64,000 nucleotides of DNA from Muricea muricata (GCA_963855995.1 OY979718.1:48643559-48707558); one strand, 5' to 3'. Numbered from the stretch's first letter, positions 43,801-56,180 are shown. Translations and numbers: made by a program. Notes: generated by a model not told the origin, from the sequence alone.

Positions 43801-46800
43801 ACGAAGAAGAGCACTCCAACACTTTCCCACGTACACCAAAACACGAAGTTAAGCGTTTCAACAAAATCCTATGATCTACTGTGTCGAAGGCAGCGCTTAA
43901 ATCCAAAAGGACAAGTAAGGTAACGCGCTGTGAGTTCATGTTCATAAGAATCTCATTTCTAACTTTAAGTAGCGCTGTCTCCGTACTACGGTAGCGACGA
44001 TAAGCAGATTGCAGTACAGGATAAAGATCTGACTTGACCAGATGATCATGCATTTGATTAAATACCGAGCGTTGAGCAAGCTTAGAAATATAAGCCAGAT
44101 TATTCACAGGGCGCAAATTTGTAAATAGCGGATCAAGACCAGATTTCTTTAGCAAGGGCACGACCACGGCCTCTTTCCAGTCCTTAGGAAAAACTCCTGA
44201 TTCCAGAGAGGTGTTGATAATTTTAGTAATCACCGGCAGCAGCGGCTCAATACATGATTTTAGTAGAGATGTAGGGACGGGATCAAGACAACAGGATGTA
44301 GTCTTAGAGTTCGTAGTAAGCATGCGTACATCACCATCGGTCAGCAACACAAACTCTTCAAATACAGGTGGAGCCCATGAGTCGTCATTATAATCCGGGA
44401 CATCATTCATAGCCATGCAAACCAGATCAAGCTCTTTACGAAGGTTAGCAACTTTTTGCACAAAGTACAACCCTAATTCGTTTACAAGTTCATTCTTATC
44501 CTGATAGTCTGAGAAGCACAACGTTTTCTTGTCAACTAAGAGACTTTTCACAGCTCGAAATAATTCGCCTTGACTATCCGCATTTTGATCAATAAACTCT
44601 GTGAGAAAAACCGATTTCGCTTCTTGTAACAAATACGTTACAAGATTCTTTTTCCTCTTGAACATTCCAAAATCTGCAGCAGACCTCGTAGACCTCCATT
44701 TCCTTTCAGAACGCCTACGTTCTCTCTTGGCTTCACGGATCTCCTCCGAATACCAAAGCACATCCGGTCTAACCGTAACAGTCTTGGTCTTCAAAGGAGC
44801 ATGGCGCTCCAACAAGTCAGCCAATGTGGTATTATAGCAATCTATTAGCTTGTCAGGATCAGATGGAGGATCGTTACACAGTCTAGAAGCAGACAAATCT
44901 GCCATGAATGTTTTTGTATCAATAGCTTTTATTTTCCTAAGAGATATTTTCTGTCTTGACAATTGCGGTTTAGAAATGTTTATAGTGAGTAGTATAGAAC
45001 AATGATCAGAAAAATAGATATTCGGCTGAATTTTGTTTATAATATTAGAATCCACAGTTCGGGTTATTAACAGATCAAGAGTATTACCAGAAATATGCGT
45101 GGGGAAATCAATGTGTTATTGCAAGCCCATTGACGAGAGAAGATCAAGGAAACGAGTAGTGTCCTTATCCAATTGCATATTGGCATGGATATTAAAATCA
45201 CCAGTTATTAAAAGTGACTCAGTCGTCATTACAACAGATTCCAAAAACTCTACAAATTCTGTGATAAACAAATTCACAGTAGCTGGATGAGTAACCAAGT
45301 AAGGGGACCTATAGATCACGACGAGACGTAGCGGAAAGGAACCAGAAATAATAGTCCACTCTGAATACTCAAAGGAGTCGAGAATGCCACTCTGGCTTGC
45401 TTAATTACAAGTGAGTCCCGCAATAAAACGCCAGTACCGCCGCCAGTTCTATTTGGGCGAGGATGGTCAAGAATTCGATGTCCAGTCGGTGTAGTAGCAA
45501 TTTTAGCGGCAGGATCACTAGATTTTAGCCAGGTCTCAGTAGTAACTGCAATATCTACCTCGGAATCACAAAAATAATCAACAAATTCTGGACCTTTGTT
45601 TTTAAGTGACCGAGCATTCAATAAACAGTACCTCATTAGCGACACTGTATTATTATGAACAATGGCCGGTTCAGTCAATGGAACTTGCACTAAATTTGAA
45701 TAATAACGATTGAGATTCCGTGGCCTAGTTTCTGTTCTGTTTGTGATTACGGTTTTAATCTTTTTCCAATTTCAAAGACTGCGGGCCAGGATTAATAGAT
45801 ATTGCATCTGCTGCAAGGGAGGGGTGCAGGTAGAAATCAATTTAATCAGAATTTGCCGTCTTATAATTCCCTAGATTTAGCGTAGCCCTGTACAGTATGT
45901 ATATTAACTATTAAACTGTATGGCTTTAAATATTTACATCTTTGGAATGTTTAGAACATAGAACTGTCAAAACATCAAGGGATGATGCCAGTGATGATGG
46001 CAGTAAAGACTGTTCAAAAGCGAATGCAGTAGTTGTAACTGAAGATATTAAAGATGTGAAAAACAATGAAAACGTAAAATATAGTGATCAAGCTTTGATA
46101 GAAGTACTCGATAAAGAGACTGAAAAGCCCCAAACAGAAGTAACAATCATTGGTGGAAAAAATAAAAAACAGAAACCAAAGTCTGTTCGGAGAGCATTGC
46201 CTGAGTGGCTAGCCAATCCATCTTTTTTCTCAAGTAATGTGAATACGAGTTTAACAGCAATCACACACATCGAGGGTCTTGACGCTGACCTCATTCAGAT
46301 GCTTGAGGAACAAGGCGTTCACCATTTCTTTCCTGTCCAGACGTCAGTGATTCCTGCAGTGCTGTCTTCTTGGGAGAGAAGCAGCCCATTCGGAAAAGGT
46401 GGTTTTCTGCCACAAGATATTTGCGTGTCCGCGCCAACAGGAAGCGGAAAAACTTTGGCATATGTGCTGCCTGTGATTGAACTACTGAAGCGCACTACTG
46501 TACGAAATCTTGAGGCTTTGGTGATTGTACCTACCAAAGATTTGGCAAGTCAAGTATGGAATGTTTTTAACACGTATGCTCATGGGAGTGCGTTAAGTGT
46601 TGGTCTTGCTAATGGGCTTAAAACTTTAAAAAAAGAACAGCAACAACTCGGATCAAACAGGTAAGACAAAAATTGAGTTATTCTAAATCGACAGTAAAAT
46701 ATAGTTAACAAAATGCTAAGTCAGTGTTTGGTTCAATTTGAAGGCAAAAGCTAGATTGAACTCTGACTTTTATAAGTACAAGAAGCCCTTCACATAACTA

Positions 46801-49800
46801 TTCGCAGGAATTGTATGTATTTACGTTAGAATGCCATGCGCATCGTTTGCTTATTTTTCAACCTTTTTGAATCGGATGACTTCATTTGCTTTGGATGAAT
46901 GCTAATTTTAAGAAGTCCGGTACAGTTTCTTCTATGTTAGCGTAAAGAGATAGGGCAATGTATATTCTTTAGCTTCTCGATAGGGACCGGTTGTTCAGAG
47001 CTTGAGCAGAATCGGCAAAAGCTTGTGGTCACGTCCGTTTATTTCAAAACATTAGAGAAACCAAAATTACTATCGATCCAAACAAGATTTCTAAAGAAAT
47101 ACTTTCAACTTTCTAAAAAAAATGCTAAAATACAGCTGGATTTATATGTAATACTTCATGCGTAAATTATGAAGTATCTGTATTCAAGAAAATTTCATTG
47201 GCACTTAACTGGTTTTATTATACATTGCAGTTGCTTTATGCGCTGTAATTGGTCAATTGCATGCAGATAAATGCGACTATCACGCAATCTGCAGATAACT
47301 CAGTTATCTGCCAGCAGATAATTGAGTTATTTGCATGTTGAGCCTACGGTATTCGTTGGCATCAATGGTTGGCATGGCAACAACATTTTTTTCTCTCGAT
47401 ATTTTCTGTTTCATGTTGTGGCATCTCGCCGAAGACGAAATTCGTCAATTGCTTGAGGAAAAAGACTCCAAAAACACATGCAAAAGAACATATAAAGTCG
47501 CTCAACAAGTGTTTCATGAATATTTGTTGGAAAAGGGGATTGCAGAACAGCGAAATTGCTCGAGTTTTAAAAAGGTTTTAGAAAGAGAAATCTATTCTTT
47601 CGTTACCATGTTTATTTTCTCCGCTTACAATGTATAATAAAACAATTATCGGATTCGGTTTTTGTGATATGCGGAATTATCAATGTCTCGGTAAGAGTTA
47701 TCTGCCTCGCCTTCGGCTCGGCTGATAACTCTTACCTCGACGTTGATAATTCTGCATATCACAAAAACCTCATCCAATAATTGTTTATTATACACTATTT
47801 ACTTATTAAAAAGTCACCTGACTCATCTAGCCTTCATGGTTTTTTCAGGTTGTCTGTACTTCCTGTACTTCTCAATTGTTACTGTCATTATCGTAACTTT
47901 TTTTGTAAATGTTGAGTGCTAATGAATATGAAGGCCAAAAAGAAAATACATTTCCATATCTCTTTAACACTAAGTTTCAAACTATTTTCAAAATATAGTT
48001 TTCTTGGTTATTCAAGTAATGTTAACATATTGGTGGCCACTCCAGGAAGACTGGTTGAACATATATCCAGTACAGATGGATTTTCATTGCAGTTCCTTAG
48101 ATTCTTCATCATTGATGAAGCTGACAGACTACTAGCAGAACCTTATTTTGGTTGGCTTGACAAAGTTTATGAATCAGCCTATTCATCTGTTGAAAGTAAA
48201 GCATGCAGGTAAATGTTTAGTTTGGTTGCATTTACCTGACCATCCTATTTAAGCTAATTACCTGACGCAGTTATATTTAGTAAGGTTTTCTGTTAAAGAG
48301 GTTACGAAAAAGTTAAGGGGATAGACAAAACAAGTATATCAGTTTCATTTTGATGAAAATCGCGTAGTCCGAGCTTCATTATTTCCTTTATACCCCAATA
48401 CAGACTAGTTTTCTTGCTGTGCAATGGATATGTTGTTTATATTATTAAGTAACGTAAGTTGTCTTTTTCCGTAGATCATCATTAAACACATTAACACCGT
48501 TGACGACTGAGAAAATTCAGCGTCCACTTCAAAAGTTATTGTTTTCAGCAACCCTTACACAGAATCCTGAAAAACTTGCCCTTCTTCAACTTTCCAAACC
48601 CAGGTTCTTCACTGTATCGAAGTCTAAAATTACAGGTGAGAATAACATGTGTCCACGTAAAAGAAAGATTATTAGAGACCTTTAGCATTGCGTTTTTGCG
48701 GGGTACCGCAAACGTCAAACTGCAGTTTCGCGTTTGACGTTTTCCGTCAAAGTTGCGACATTTTAGCAAAGCGTTTTTTTTTTTTCAAAACGTGTTTTCA
48801 AATAACAGTTTCAAATTTTATCTCAAAGTATCATGGCAAAAATGATAACGCAAATTACGAGATAATTGTTAATAGTGTTGAATTTTGAGAAGAGCCACCA
48901 TATTGAATTTCATTCATGGTAAGTGATGCTCGATGTTTGTAACAGTTTTAAACTAAACAGCAATATTTACAACACCAAATTATATTGCAAGTGAAAGAGC
49001 ACACTTTCTTCTGTATACCAACAACAGATATACGCGAGAAAAAACAATATTCAGGCAAACAAAAGCTGAGGTAAACGACTTACCTGAAATCCTATACTTT
49101 GCCGTCGAAAACGCCAGAAATTTACGTCAAACGCGACGCCAAGGACTGGTCACGTGATTTCTTGAGGTTCGCGGTTCAAAAAAAACGCAATGCTAAAGGT
49201 CTCTAATATAATATTGCCGTGTGGGGCATTATTGGGTTGAGCTTATAATTGGTTATGGCTGTATTGTATCGGAATCCAATACCGGGAGCTTCAGATTTTA
49301 ATTACAGTGACGTGTACTGTTGCGTTAATTTCTTAAATTCTCTCCTATATCTATACATGCCCTATATTCGTCTTCGCTGTGTCAAAAACAGGATTGTCAA
49401 GTTTGTAATAGCTTATTTTCAAATGCAAAATCTTGCGGTCGTAGTCGTTCTTGTAGCCATAGTCAAATCCAAAGCTCCTCAACTCTCAAAGGCGCGAAAC
49501 TATAAATTAAGTATCGCTAATTTTTCTCACTATTTTCAGAAATAAACCGAGGGGAAACTGAAGAGTCTGATTCACATTTGAATACACCTGCAACTTTAAA
49601 AGAATCAATGTACATTTGCAACAATGGAGGCAAACCTCTGGTTTTGTTACATTTACTCACTGCGCAAAGCTTGGATAGAGTTCTATGTTTCACGTCATCA
49701 GTTGAATCAACACATAGGTAACTAATATCTAGGCAGTTTTAAGATGTCATTACAAGTAATGTTTCATTTAGTATTACTTGGTTAGACTTTCAGTATGGCT

Positions 49801-51731
49801 TGATAATTTTCATGGGTAAAGTGTGTAGATTTGTCCGGTTTCTCCCGTTACATTACACGTTAGGTCATTGAATGATCGAATTATTTTATACGAGTATTTT
49901 TACACAAGTGAAATAGAGATTACTGCATGGTTGGCGAGTGCGTACGATTTTAATGCACGAGTTGTGAAACTGTGAAAAATTGCTAAACGAACTAGTGAGC
50001 GCAGCGAACGAATGAGTTTAGCAATCTTTCACAACAAGTGCATAATAAAAATCATACAAACGAGCCAACCATGCAATAATTTGTTTATGCCAAACATATA
50101 GAGACTATTTTAAAACTGGAAACCTGTCAAAGGCGAACAATGCCGAAACAAAATATTGAACTCTAAAAACAGAATCATACCATTTGTTTCTTCGTTATTT
50201 GGCCTAAATAGTGAGTCAAAGCTGTTCTTCTTTCCGTTTCATGTTTTTTATTGGGGGAACTCTTCTTCTTTTAGACATAAAAGCCAAAACCCTTTCACTT
50301 CTTCCCCAACACGGCGGCCATGTTGTGAGTAAAATAACAATACGATTTTCTTCGCTAGTGAGAAACACCGTATAGCCAATCAAAATGCGGATACGATAAA
50401 TTTTCACTACTAGACACTAGTGAAAAAATCGTACGAGCAATGAAAACGCTTGTTCGCTTCTCCATAGTGAAAATACGATTTTTATTTCACCGTTTACCTC
50501 GTGTAAATCTCAAAATGCGTGGCATAAAATAAGATATCTGACGTTGTGATGGGTAAAATTTGACGTAACATTCCTTATATTCACCTATAGGTGAACATAA
50601 CAGAAAAAAAAACAAGCTTGCAAAATAGCGACTAGCCTGTAGCTGCCAGCAAAAATTATAAAATTTTATAAAATGCCAGTTGTGCTATAAATTCACTTGT
50701 GTAGGATACTAAAACAATTATTCGCCTTAGGCTCGGTGATTTTCCGGGATTATTCCCCGATAATCACCTCGTTTTCGGCGAATAATTGTTAAATAATATA
50801 GCAGGCGAGATTGCTAATTTGATTTCATGTATTTTAGACTCTACCTTTTGGTAAAACACTTTGGTGGGATTGGCGTGCAAGAATTCTCTTCGAATCTGAG
50901 TGCTGGCCGGAGGCAGACGATCCTAAATGATTTTAAATGTGGGCAAACACAAATAATTATTTGTTCAGATGCTATGGCTCGTGGTTTAGATGTTCCTGCT
51001 GTGAAATATGTTATAAGCTATGATCCACCTGTGTCGTCTAAGACTTATATTCACCGTGTTGGCAGGACAGCAAGAGCTGGAAAAACTGGTAAGTTAATGC
51101 AATTAAAATCACGGTGCCTGAGAACCGTCATTTACCAGGCTTGTTTTATGGATCATACGGTATATATTGGTCAAGAACATAAGGTCAAGAACCACACATT
51201 TAGGACATAATCTGCGATAGTACAGTACCTTGACACATCCAGACATTATAAGAATTGCATGTAGAAGTTTAATGAGTTCAAAGTTCATTTACCGTAACTG
51301 CATGTCAAGTTATTTACGACGATGTGAAATAATATGCGGTTGATCTGCAGTAATTACGTGTTATGTATGTTCTAGTAGTTCAAACGTTCTGTACATGTAT
51401 TATCTACAGTATTATCTACTTAATTCCACCACATCAAATATCGTTTTATTACACAAAATTTGCTCCACGAAAAAGAATTATTTTTACATTCAAAATAGGA
51501 AGATTCTATTAAGGATGTTTTTCTTTTTATGTAGGGACTGCAATTACTTTTTTACACGATAATGAAGTGTTTCATTTTAAGAAAATGTTAAAATCCTTGT
51601 CGAAAGCTAATATAAGTAAACACTCAGTGAAAGACAGTGATCTTGAGCGTTTGATGGTACCATACGAGAATGCTTTGGAAAAACTAGAAGCTGAGGTGAC
51701 ACGTGCAAAAAAACAGATGAAGCACAGATGA
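40841..51731 (+). CDS. ddx51: ATP-dependent RNA helicase DDX51 (Dbp6 family), 7 exons
   Basis: DDX51/Dbp6 is a nucleolar DEAD-box helicase needed for 60S subunit and 3' rRNA maturation. Exons: 40841-41204, 45955-46660, 47999-48208, 48475-48635, 49540-49717, 50838-51088, 51535-51731. Joined length is 2067 bases (688 residues plus TGA), near the 666 of human, and all phases agree. Motifs: APTGSGKT (281-288), [19 protein letters not shown] (396-399), SAT (451-453), ARGLD, and [13 protein letters not shown] from 612. The N terminus is Lys-rich ([13 protein letters not shown]), as in nucleolar members. MELF at 40841 resembles the family start MALF, but the in-frame ATG at 40835 adds two residues and is possible. 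Confidence 0.95.
41205..42654. other. DDX51 intron 1, part before the LINE
   Basis: No gene recognised in about 1.45 kb. A poly-G run lies near 42569-42581. The frames on either strand have no family resemblance and no acceptor in phase with DDX51 exon 1. Confidence 0.5.
42655..45830 (-). mobile_element. Nearly complete L2/CR1-like LINE, antisense in DDX51 intron 1
   Basis: On the - strand an APE-type endonuclease (45690-45316 and 45319-45116: [36 protein letters not shown]) leads into a 761-residue frame (45055-42770). That frame holds the final SDH motif, RT with [42 protein letters not shown] and the FVDDTQLY active site, and the C-terminal [10 protein letters not shown] region. The 3' end carries AAAAAGCGCAATATAAAT followed by TTATTATTATTA, typical of L2/CR1-type tails. 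Visible defects are one frameshift near 45316 and one in-frame TAA near 45115. No ORF1 was found. It is probably relatively young. Confidence 0.9.
47212..47645. mobile_element. TIR element with a Crypton-like recombinase fragment, DDX51 intron 2
   Basis: GGTTTTATTATACATTGCAG at the left and CAATGTATAATAAAAC at the right form inverted ends. Inside, on the + strand (about 47435-47580), [19 protein letters not shown] and [18 protein letters not shown] resemble the N-terminal helical part of Crypton-type/DUF3504 tyrosine-recombinase-derived proteins (recollection of the family, not checked). The catalytic domain is absent. Confidence 0.5.
47630..47800. repeat. Palindrome next to the Crypton-like element
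   Basis: TGTATAATAAAACAATTATC is mirrored by AATAATTGTTTATTATACA. Inner arms TTTTTGTGATATGC and GCATATCACAAAAA, and AAGAGTTATC and GATAACTCTT, also pair around CCTCGCCTTCGGCTCGG. It is a fold-back MITE of about 170 bp in DDX51 intron 2. Confidence 0.75.
48670..49208. mobile_element. TIR element in DDX51 intron 4
   Basis: The left end TATTAGAGACCTTTAGCATT and the right end AATGCTAAAGGTCTCTAATA are exact inverse complements, and the match continues into GCGTTTTT. Further inside, CGTTTGACG occurs on the left and CGTCAAACG on the right. It is about 540 bp with no transposase. An open frame on its left end ending at 48769 (- strand) is an accident of the repeat. Confidence 0.85.
49922..50090. repeat. 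Fold-back element in DDX51 intron 5
   Basis: TTACTGCATGGTTGGC pairs with GCCAACCATGCAATAA, TTTTAATGCACGAGTTGTGA with a right-hand TCACAACAAGTGCATAA, and TTGCTAAAC with GTTTAGCAA. The loop is GAGCGCAGCGAACG. Confidence 0.75.
50714..50790. repeat. Short hairpin before DDX51 exon 6
   Basis: AACAATTATTCGCC pairs with GGCGAATAATTGTT, and GGTGATT with AATCACC. It ends 47 bases before the exon 6 acceptor. Confidence 0.75.
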
Positions 51732-51754
51732 CTGTAATGCAGTGACCAACTGGA

Positions 51755-51760
51755 AATAAA
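51755..51760 (+). terminator. DDX51 poly(A) signal
   Basis: AATAAA begins 24 bases after the TGA of DDX51, so the 3' UTR is probably very short. Confidence 0.6.
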
Positions 51761-52586
51761 AGTTGAAAATTTATTTTAACGTGTGAAGAAAGTATGTTAT
51801 CATTGTCGTTCAGTACGACATGTAGGTCATTCCGTGTAGAAAAAAGGACACGCACTTTTGGTCGACCCGGTGGAAAAATTATCAGAAAAACGGTTTGCTA
51901 AAAAAGGTTGTCCTCTTTAACCAGTTGGGACTCTTCAACCGGTCGATTCCGTCCCATTTACCCTTCTGGGTTTTTTACTAGGTCCAGATCTGCGATATAT
52001 TTCCGGTCTTACGGGAAATTCATGACTCTGACATGCTCTGAACGGGATTTTCCAATCAATGTGCGTTCCATTTGCACAGTTTACCAGATGGGTTTATGAT
52101 GTAAATAGTAAACAACCATGCTGTTGCCTGTTGGAATAAAAATAATCCAATTTCGTATGCCTCTCTGAGAGATTTTGTACGACGTTTGTGTGCATTTTTT
52201 TTAAAAAGAATTACAGAAAAGAATACAATTCTATCATTAGAAGGGGAAATGACCCTAAACACAAATAAAAACTTAAAATAGAGGGCCTGCTATATCTATG
52301 GAGGCAGCGAATGTAAGCCATTATAAGTTTAACTATGTAATTTTCATTGTTTGAAAGACAATCCGAGAAGTTGAATGATAAGAATGTGTATGATTTCCCC
52401 TCGAGATTAGAACACCCTAAGCACAGAAAATGTCCCTACCTCGTGTGCAACGATACAAACAGATAGATCGAGGATACAAACCCTTAACATGGCTTTAAAA
52501 AAAAGAAAGTGCCAAAAGAAATGTAAGTCGCATCACATAATATGATACAATACGAAGACTAAATAGGACAATAGAAGGAATAGTTT
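51761..52586. other. DDX51 downstream flank, nothing recognised
   Basis: No frame here resembles a protein and no transposon ends were found. Confidence 0.45.
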
Positions 52587-52720
52587 GGAAACTCATTAGA
52601 ACAAGAATATAAATTATTATTTATGTTAATTATCAGGTTGATTATGCAAAAATAATACTCCATCTTCACGTGTGTGTTGTGTTTTTGCTAAATCCACCAA
52701 TAGCAATTCTTGAACTGCCA
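52587..52720. repeat. Single arm of the 12460 fold-back MITE family
   Basis: TAGTTTGGAAACTCATTAGAA, CACGTGTGTGTTGTGTTTTTG and AAATCCACCAATAGCAATT follow the same order as in the left half of 12460-12786. The inverted partner is missing, so this is a partial copy. Confidence 0.65.
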
Positions 52721-52815
52721 AAGCAATCCAATGTAATACACTGATACACCAAGTGATACACAATGTGCTGATGCACGAAACGGAAAGTTTGAAAATACCT
52801 ATACATGCAGCACAG

Positions 52816-53015
52816 TACAGGGAATAAACAGTAGCGCCACTCAGCAGTGCAACATTTCTCCCTATTTTCGCGCAATTGACTGGCCAGAATAATGACGAAA
52901 CAGCCAGTTCAGCGTTCCTGTTAGCCCAAAAAGGCAATTGTCTGGCCAGAACCTGCATAATGCGACATGCGGGCTACACAAACTTCAGAGGTTCCGACTC
53001 CCAGTGGCCCTTCTA
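52816..53015. mobile_element. MITE related to 56846-57046
   Basis: It shares CAGTAGCGCCACTC-type left and CAGTGGCCCTTC-type right ends and internal blocks AGCAGTGCAACA, CAATTGACTGGCC and AGTTCAGCGTTC with the element at 56846. A frame at 52626-52958 on the - strand is a by-product. Confidence 0.65.
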
Positions 53016-53399
53016 TTTTATTTTATTTTCCCGCTACCTACTATGTATAAATAGTTTGGTTTTTCTCTACCTACAGTGTATAAATAGTTTGGTTTCGCTG
53101 GCTTTTTAAACCAGAATATTGAGGCCATTTTCCCGTTTACCGTAAGGTAGCGTACGTATTATTTTGCGTACATATTCTAGCTCACGAGTAAATGAAAGTA
53201 TTTTTTGCATGCGTGTTTCATTCGCTGCTAGGATTTTGAAAAAATAACGAGACAGATTTCGAGTGATATCTTGAACCCGTTAATTCATGTTTTTCTTGCA
53301 TTATAAACACAAATTGAGAAGGGAGGCCGAAGTTCATTGGGGGCGAATATCCAAGGAAATTTTAAAAATTCCTAGGAATATCACACCCCTCCCCGAAGA

Positions 53400-54730
53400 G
53401 GGGGAAATTTTCTAGAGGGGGAGGGGGCAATTTCCTGTGACACCGGTGTTACTCTCTTTCTCACTGCTTGCCTGTTTCGTTTCGTTTATTTGTTTTGTTG
53501 TTTCGTTTCAGTTTTTCTCCCAAATTCTTTATATACATATCATTAAATTTGTTTTTATTTCACATGATACCGCATATATTATCAGCATTCCGAACGCATT
53601 CAAAATCAGGTGTTTCTGGAATTGCCATAATACTGCGATTTTCACACTTTATGACTGCATCAATTCGATTTCCATTTATTGCATAAGTGTTGTAAAAATA
53701 TTGCAAGAAACTGGCACCTTTAAAACGCCGTAAATTTATGTTCCTAATTGAAAATGATACACACAATCGCCCTGACACTTTATCTGAATATATAATATGT
53801 GCATGAAATATTAAACATTCAAAGAGGGCAAGGGTCGATCAAATCTGATTGGTCAGATTGACCTAACGTGATGTCGGCAGATTTTTGACTGTTCCAATTG
53901 GATTTTCCCTGCCAAGCTGGTTCAGCAGGAACGCGTGATTTAAACTCATTTTATATCAAGTGAGCGAGTGGAGACAGTTCAGAAGAAGCTTGCTCGAACG
54001 AAAGAAGCCAGCCTAATGGGCTTATATTATGTCATTGTGGTAAGTCCTGTTGTGATAAATATATTTTTATTTCAGACTGTTCACGAGTCCCTGATATTAC
54101 ACGCATTTTGCGTGTATTTATTCTCAGTAAAACAATAATATGTATCAATTATAACGTTACAGCGCTGAAGCGCCTTGGGTGTGCTTACCCTGTGACCCAA
54201 TCTCATTCTCTGGGAACATTTACTCATTTTACTGCTACTAAAGCTGATGTAAATTGTCTATCCCTTACGACTGATTGATTATTGCGACTCATAATACATA
54301 CAGTCACTATGACTGAGCGTCGAAAGCATGTATAAACATATTGTTTATGTAGCCATGTGTATGCTCGCGCTTTGTGGAAGCTTCGTGAAATTAAATGCGT
54401 TTGTTGATAGTGGATTTATGCTTTAGCTTATATAGTACTGTAAGCTCGTACGCAAGCGCCTTAAAGAAAACACGCTAAACAAAGTTACATTAATAACATT
54501 ATGTACATCGACTATACCATGAGCGCGGGACATTAGTGAAGAACGAAACGCCGAAAATTAAGGGGGAACGAAACAGCGAAACGTAAGTGTCATTTTAGTA
54601 AACTGAAGAAACGACTTTTTTCTGTTTCGTTCAAGTGTCTCAGTTCGTTGTTTTGTTCAGTTATCCCGTTCGCTTTCATTGTTTCGTTGTTTAGTAATGT
54701 GTGCGCATGTAGGAGCGAAAAGGCGCAACT
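53400..54730. other. Intergenic stretch, nothing firm
   Basis: No recognised gene. ATGGGCTTATATTATGTC followed by ATTGTG and a good donor GTAAGTCC near 54016-54045 could be a first exon, but no matching downstream exon could be proved. Confidence 0.35.
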
Positions 54731-54734
54731 CATT

Positions 54735-54975
54735 TGAGAGCAGGGCAACTGATCTGACTCATCTGAGAACGGAGCATCTGATTTAAGAGCGGAGCAACTG
54801 ATATGAGAGGGGAGCAACTGATGATTTGAGAACGGAACAACTGATCTGAGAGGGAACAACTGATCTGAGAGCGAAGCAACTGATCCGACAGCGGAGCAAC
54901 TGATCTGAGAGCGAAGCAACTGATCCGACAGCGGAGCAACTGATCTCATGAGAGCGGAGCAACTCGTCTGTCTCA
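54735..54975. repeat. Minisatellite with 18-21 base units
   Basis: Units of the form GAGCGGAGCAACTGATCTGA repeat about eleven times with small changes (GAGCGAAGCAACTGATCCGA and others). Two overlapping frames on the - strand rich in Ser-Asp-Gln-Leu come entirely from the repeat and are not genes. Confidence 0.85.
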
Positions 54976-55022
54976 ATTTAGTTGTCACGCGAGTTTACAA
55001 GATAATGAAAAACGAGCAAAAG

Positions 55023-55232
55023 CTGTGGCGGATCTAGATTCTAGCGTAAGTCAAAATAAATTACCACAGCTTATTCTAGGATATATTTACATTTTAAAAT
55101 ACCTTCAAAGCAACTTCATTGGTTAGATTTTATTCTTTTGAAATTCATAACCGATGACATTGTTATAAAGTTACTTTGAATTTAAAATTAAGCTGCTAAA
55201 ATTTATTTTGACTTACCCTGGATCCGCCACTG
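55023..55232. mobile_element. hAT-like MITE, copy 4
   Basis: It begins CTGTGGCGGATCTAGATTCT and ends ACCCTGGATCCGCCACTG. The arms with AAGTCAAAATAAATTA and TAATTTATTTTGACTT-type pairs match copies 1-3. CAAAAG is seen at both flanks, a partial target duplication. Confidence 0.85.
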
Positions 55233-56180
55233 CAAAAGATAGTGTAACAGGACCCATAATGCGTAAGGGCGTTGTATGTTTGTGTCCTAATGACCTTGAG
55301 CTTGACTTGAACTGCCAAAATATTGTAAGGAGATGCGTAATACACGATTAAATTTATATACATTGATAGCTTATGATAGTATTCAGACAAGATTAATAAA
55401 TACAGTTAATGCTATAGCAGGCGTCAGCTTATAGCGTCAGCTTGGCCCCATCTGTATAAGACAATTTAAATCATGATGTAACTTTCAAAATGGAATGGTA
55501 ATTAAATAAGTATGGATAAAAGACAATCATGTGTTCAATGGGACAAAGTCTAATATATTCTTCTCGCAGGTTGCCTAGCAATGGCTAGCATAAAAAGGCC
55601 CGTTTCATGCGATGCGACATGTTGCATGCGATTGTCATTTTGGCGTATGAAAACGAGTGCTAACGCCATTATTTCTGTTTGTCAGCCACAGACTGGTATG
55701 ACGTTATCGCATTAAAATGAACACACATTCACTCAATTACATACACCAAAATTAGAATCGCATGCGACACCTCGCATCGTCACTATAAAGAGCATATATT
55801 AAATGGGGTGGTATGAAATGGACTATGAGATATGTGAAGCAGTAAAATATTTGACGCCGATGATACTGGTTTGAGCATGTTGTAATTGAAGTTGTATGAT
55901 TTATAAAAGATTAAATCCAGTCGTCATAACGATTTAGAAACTGAAAGGGTTTATTCCTAGTTCGAAATTCAAAATCAACCCCTCCCTCTGATATAATAAG
56001 CGCTATAGTTATGCCGCTGTATATCCAGTATGAACATCTCGAAAACTCTCGATCTAATTGATTTCATTCATGATTTCAGAGTTCGAGCCGTTCCAGCACT
56101 TAATTTAAAGCATGAATATATCTTGGCACTAAAGTCTAAAGTTTAATGAAGGAAAATCAATATTTTCAAATCCATTTTAG

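Noticed and set aside
44211..45290. Short + strand frames at 44211-44393, 44601-44837 and 45033-45290
   Set aside because: They lie opposite the LINE reading frame and show only its complement.
49249..49545. 98-residue + strand frame before DDX51 exon 5
   Set aside because: It is intronic; the helicase sequence resumes only after the acceptor at 49539, in a different frame.
52876..53109. 77-residue + strand frame
   Set aside because: Most of it lies in the MITE at 52816-53015 and it has no family resemblance.
54590..54988. 132-residue frame on the - strand
   Set aside because: Its Ser-Asp-Gln-Leu repeats are a direct translation of the minisatellite at 54735-54975; a second frame over the same array is just as open.
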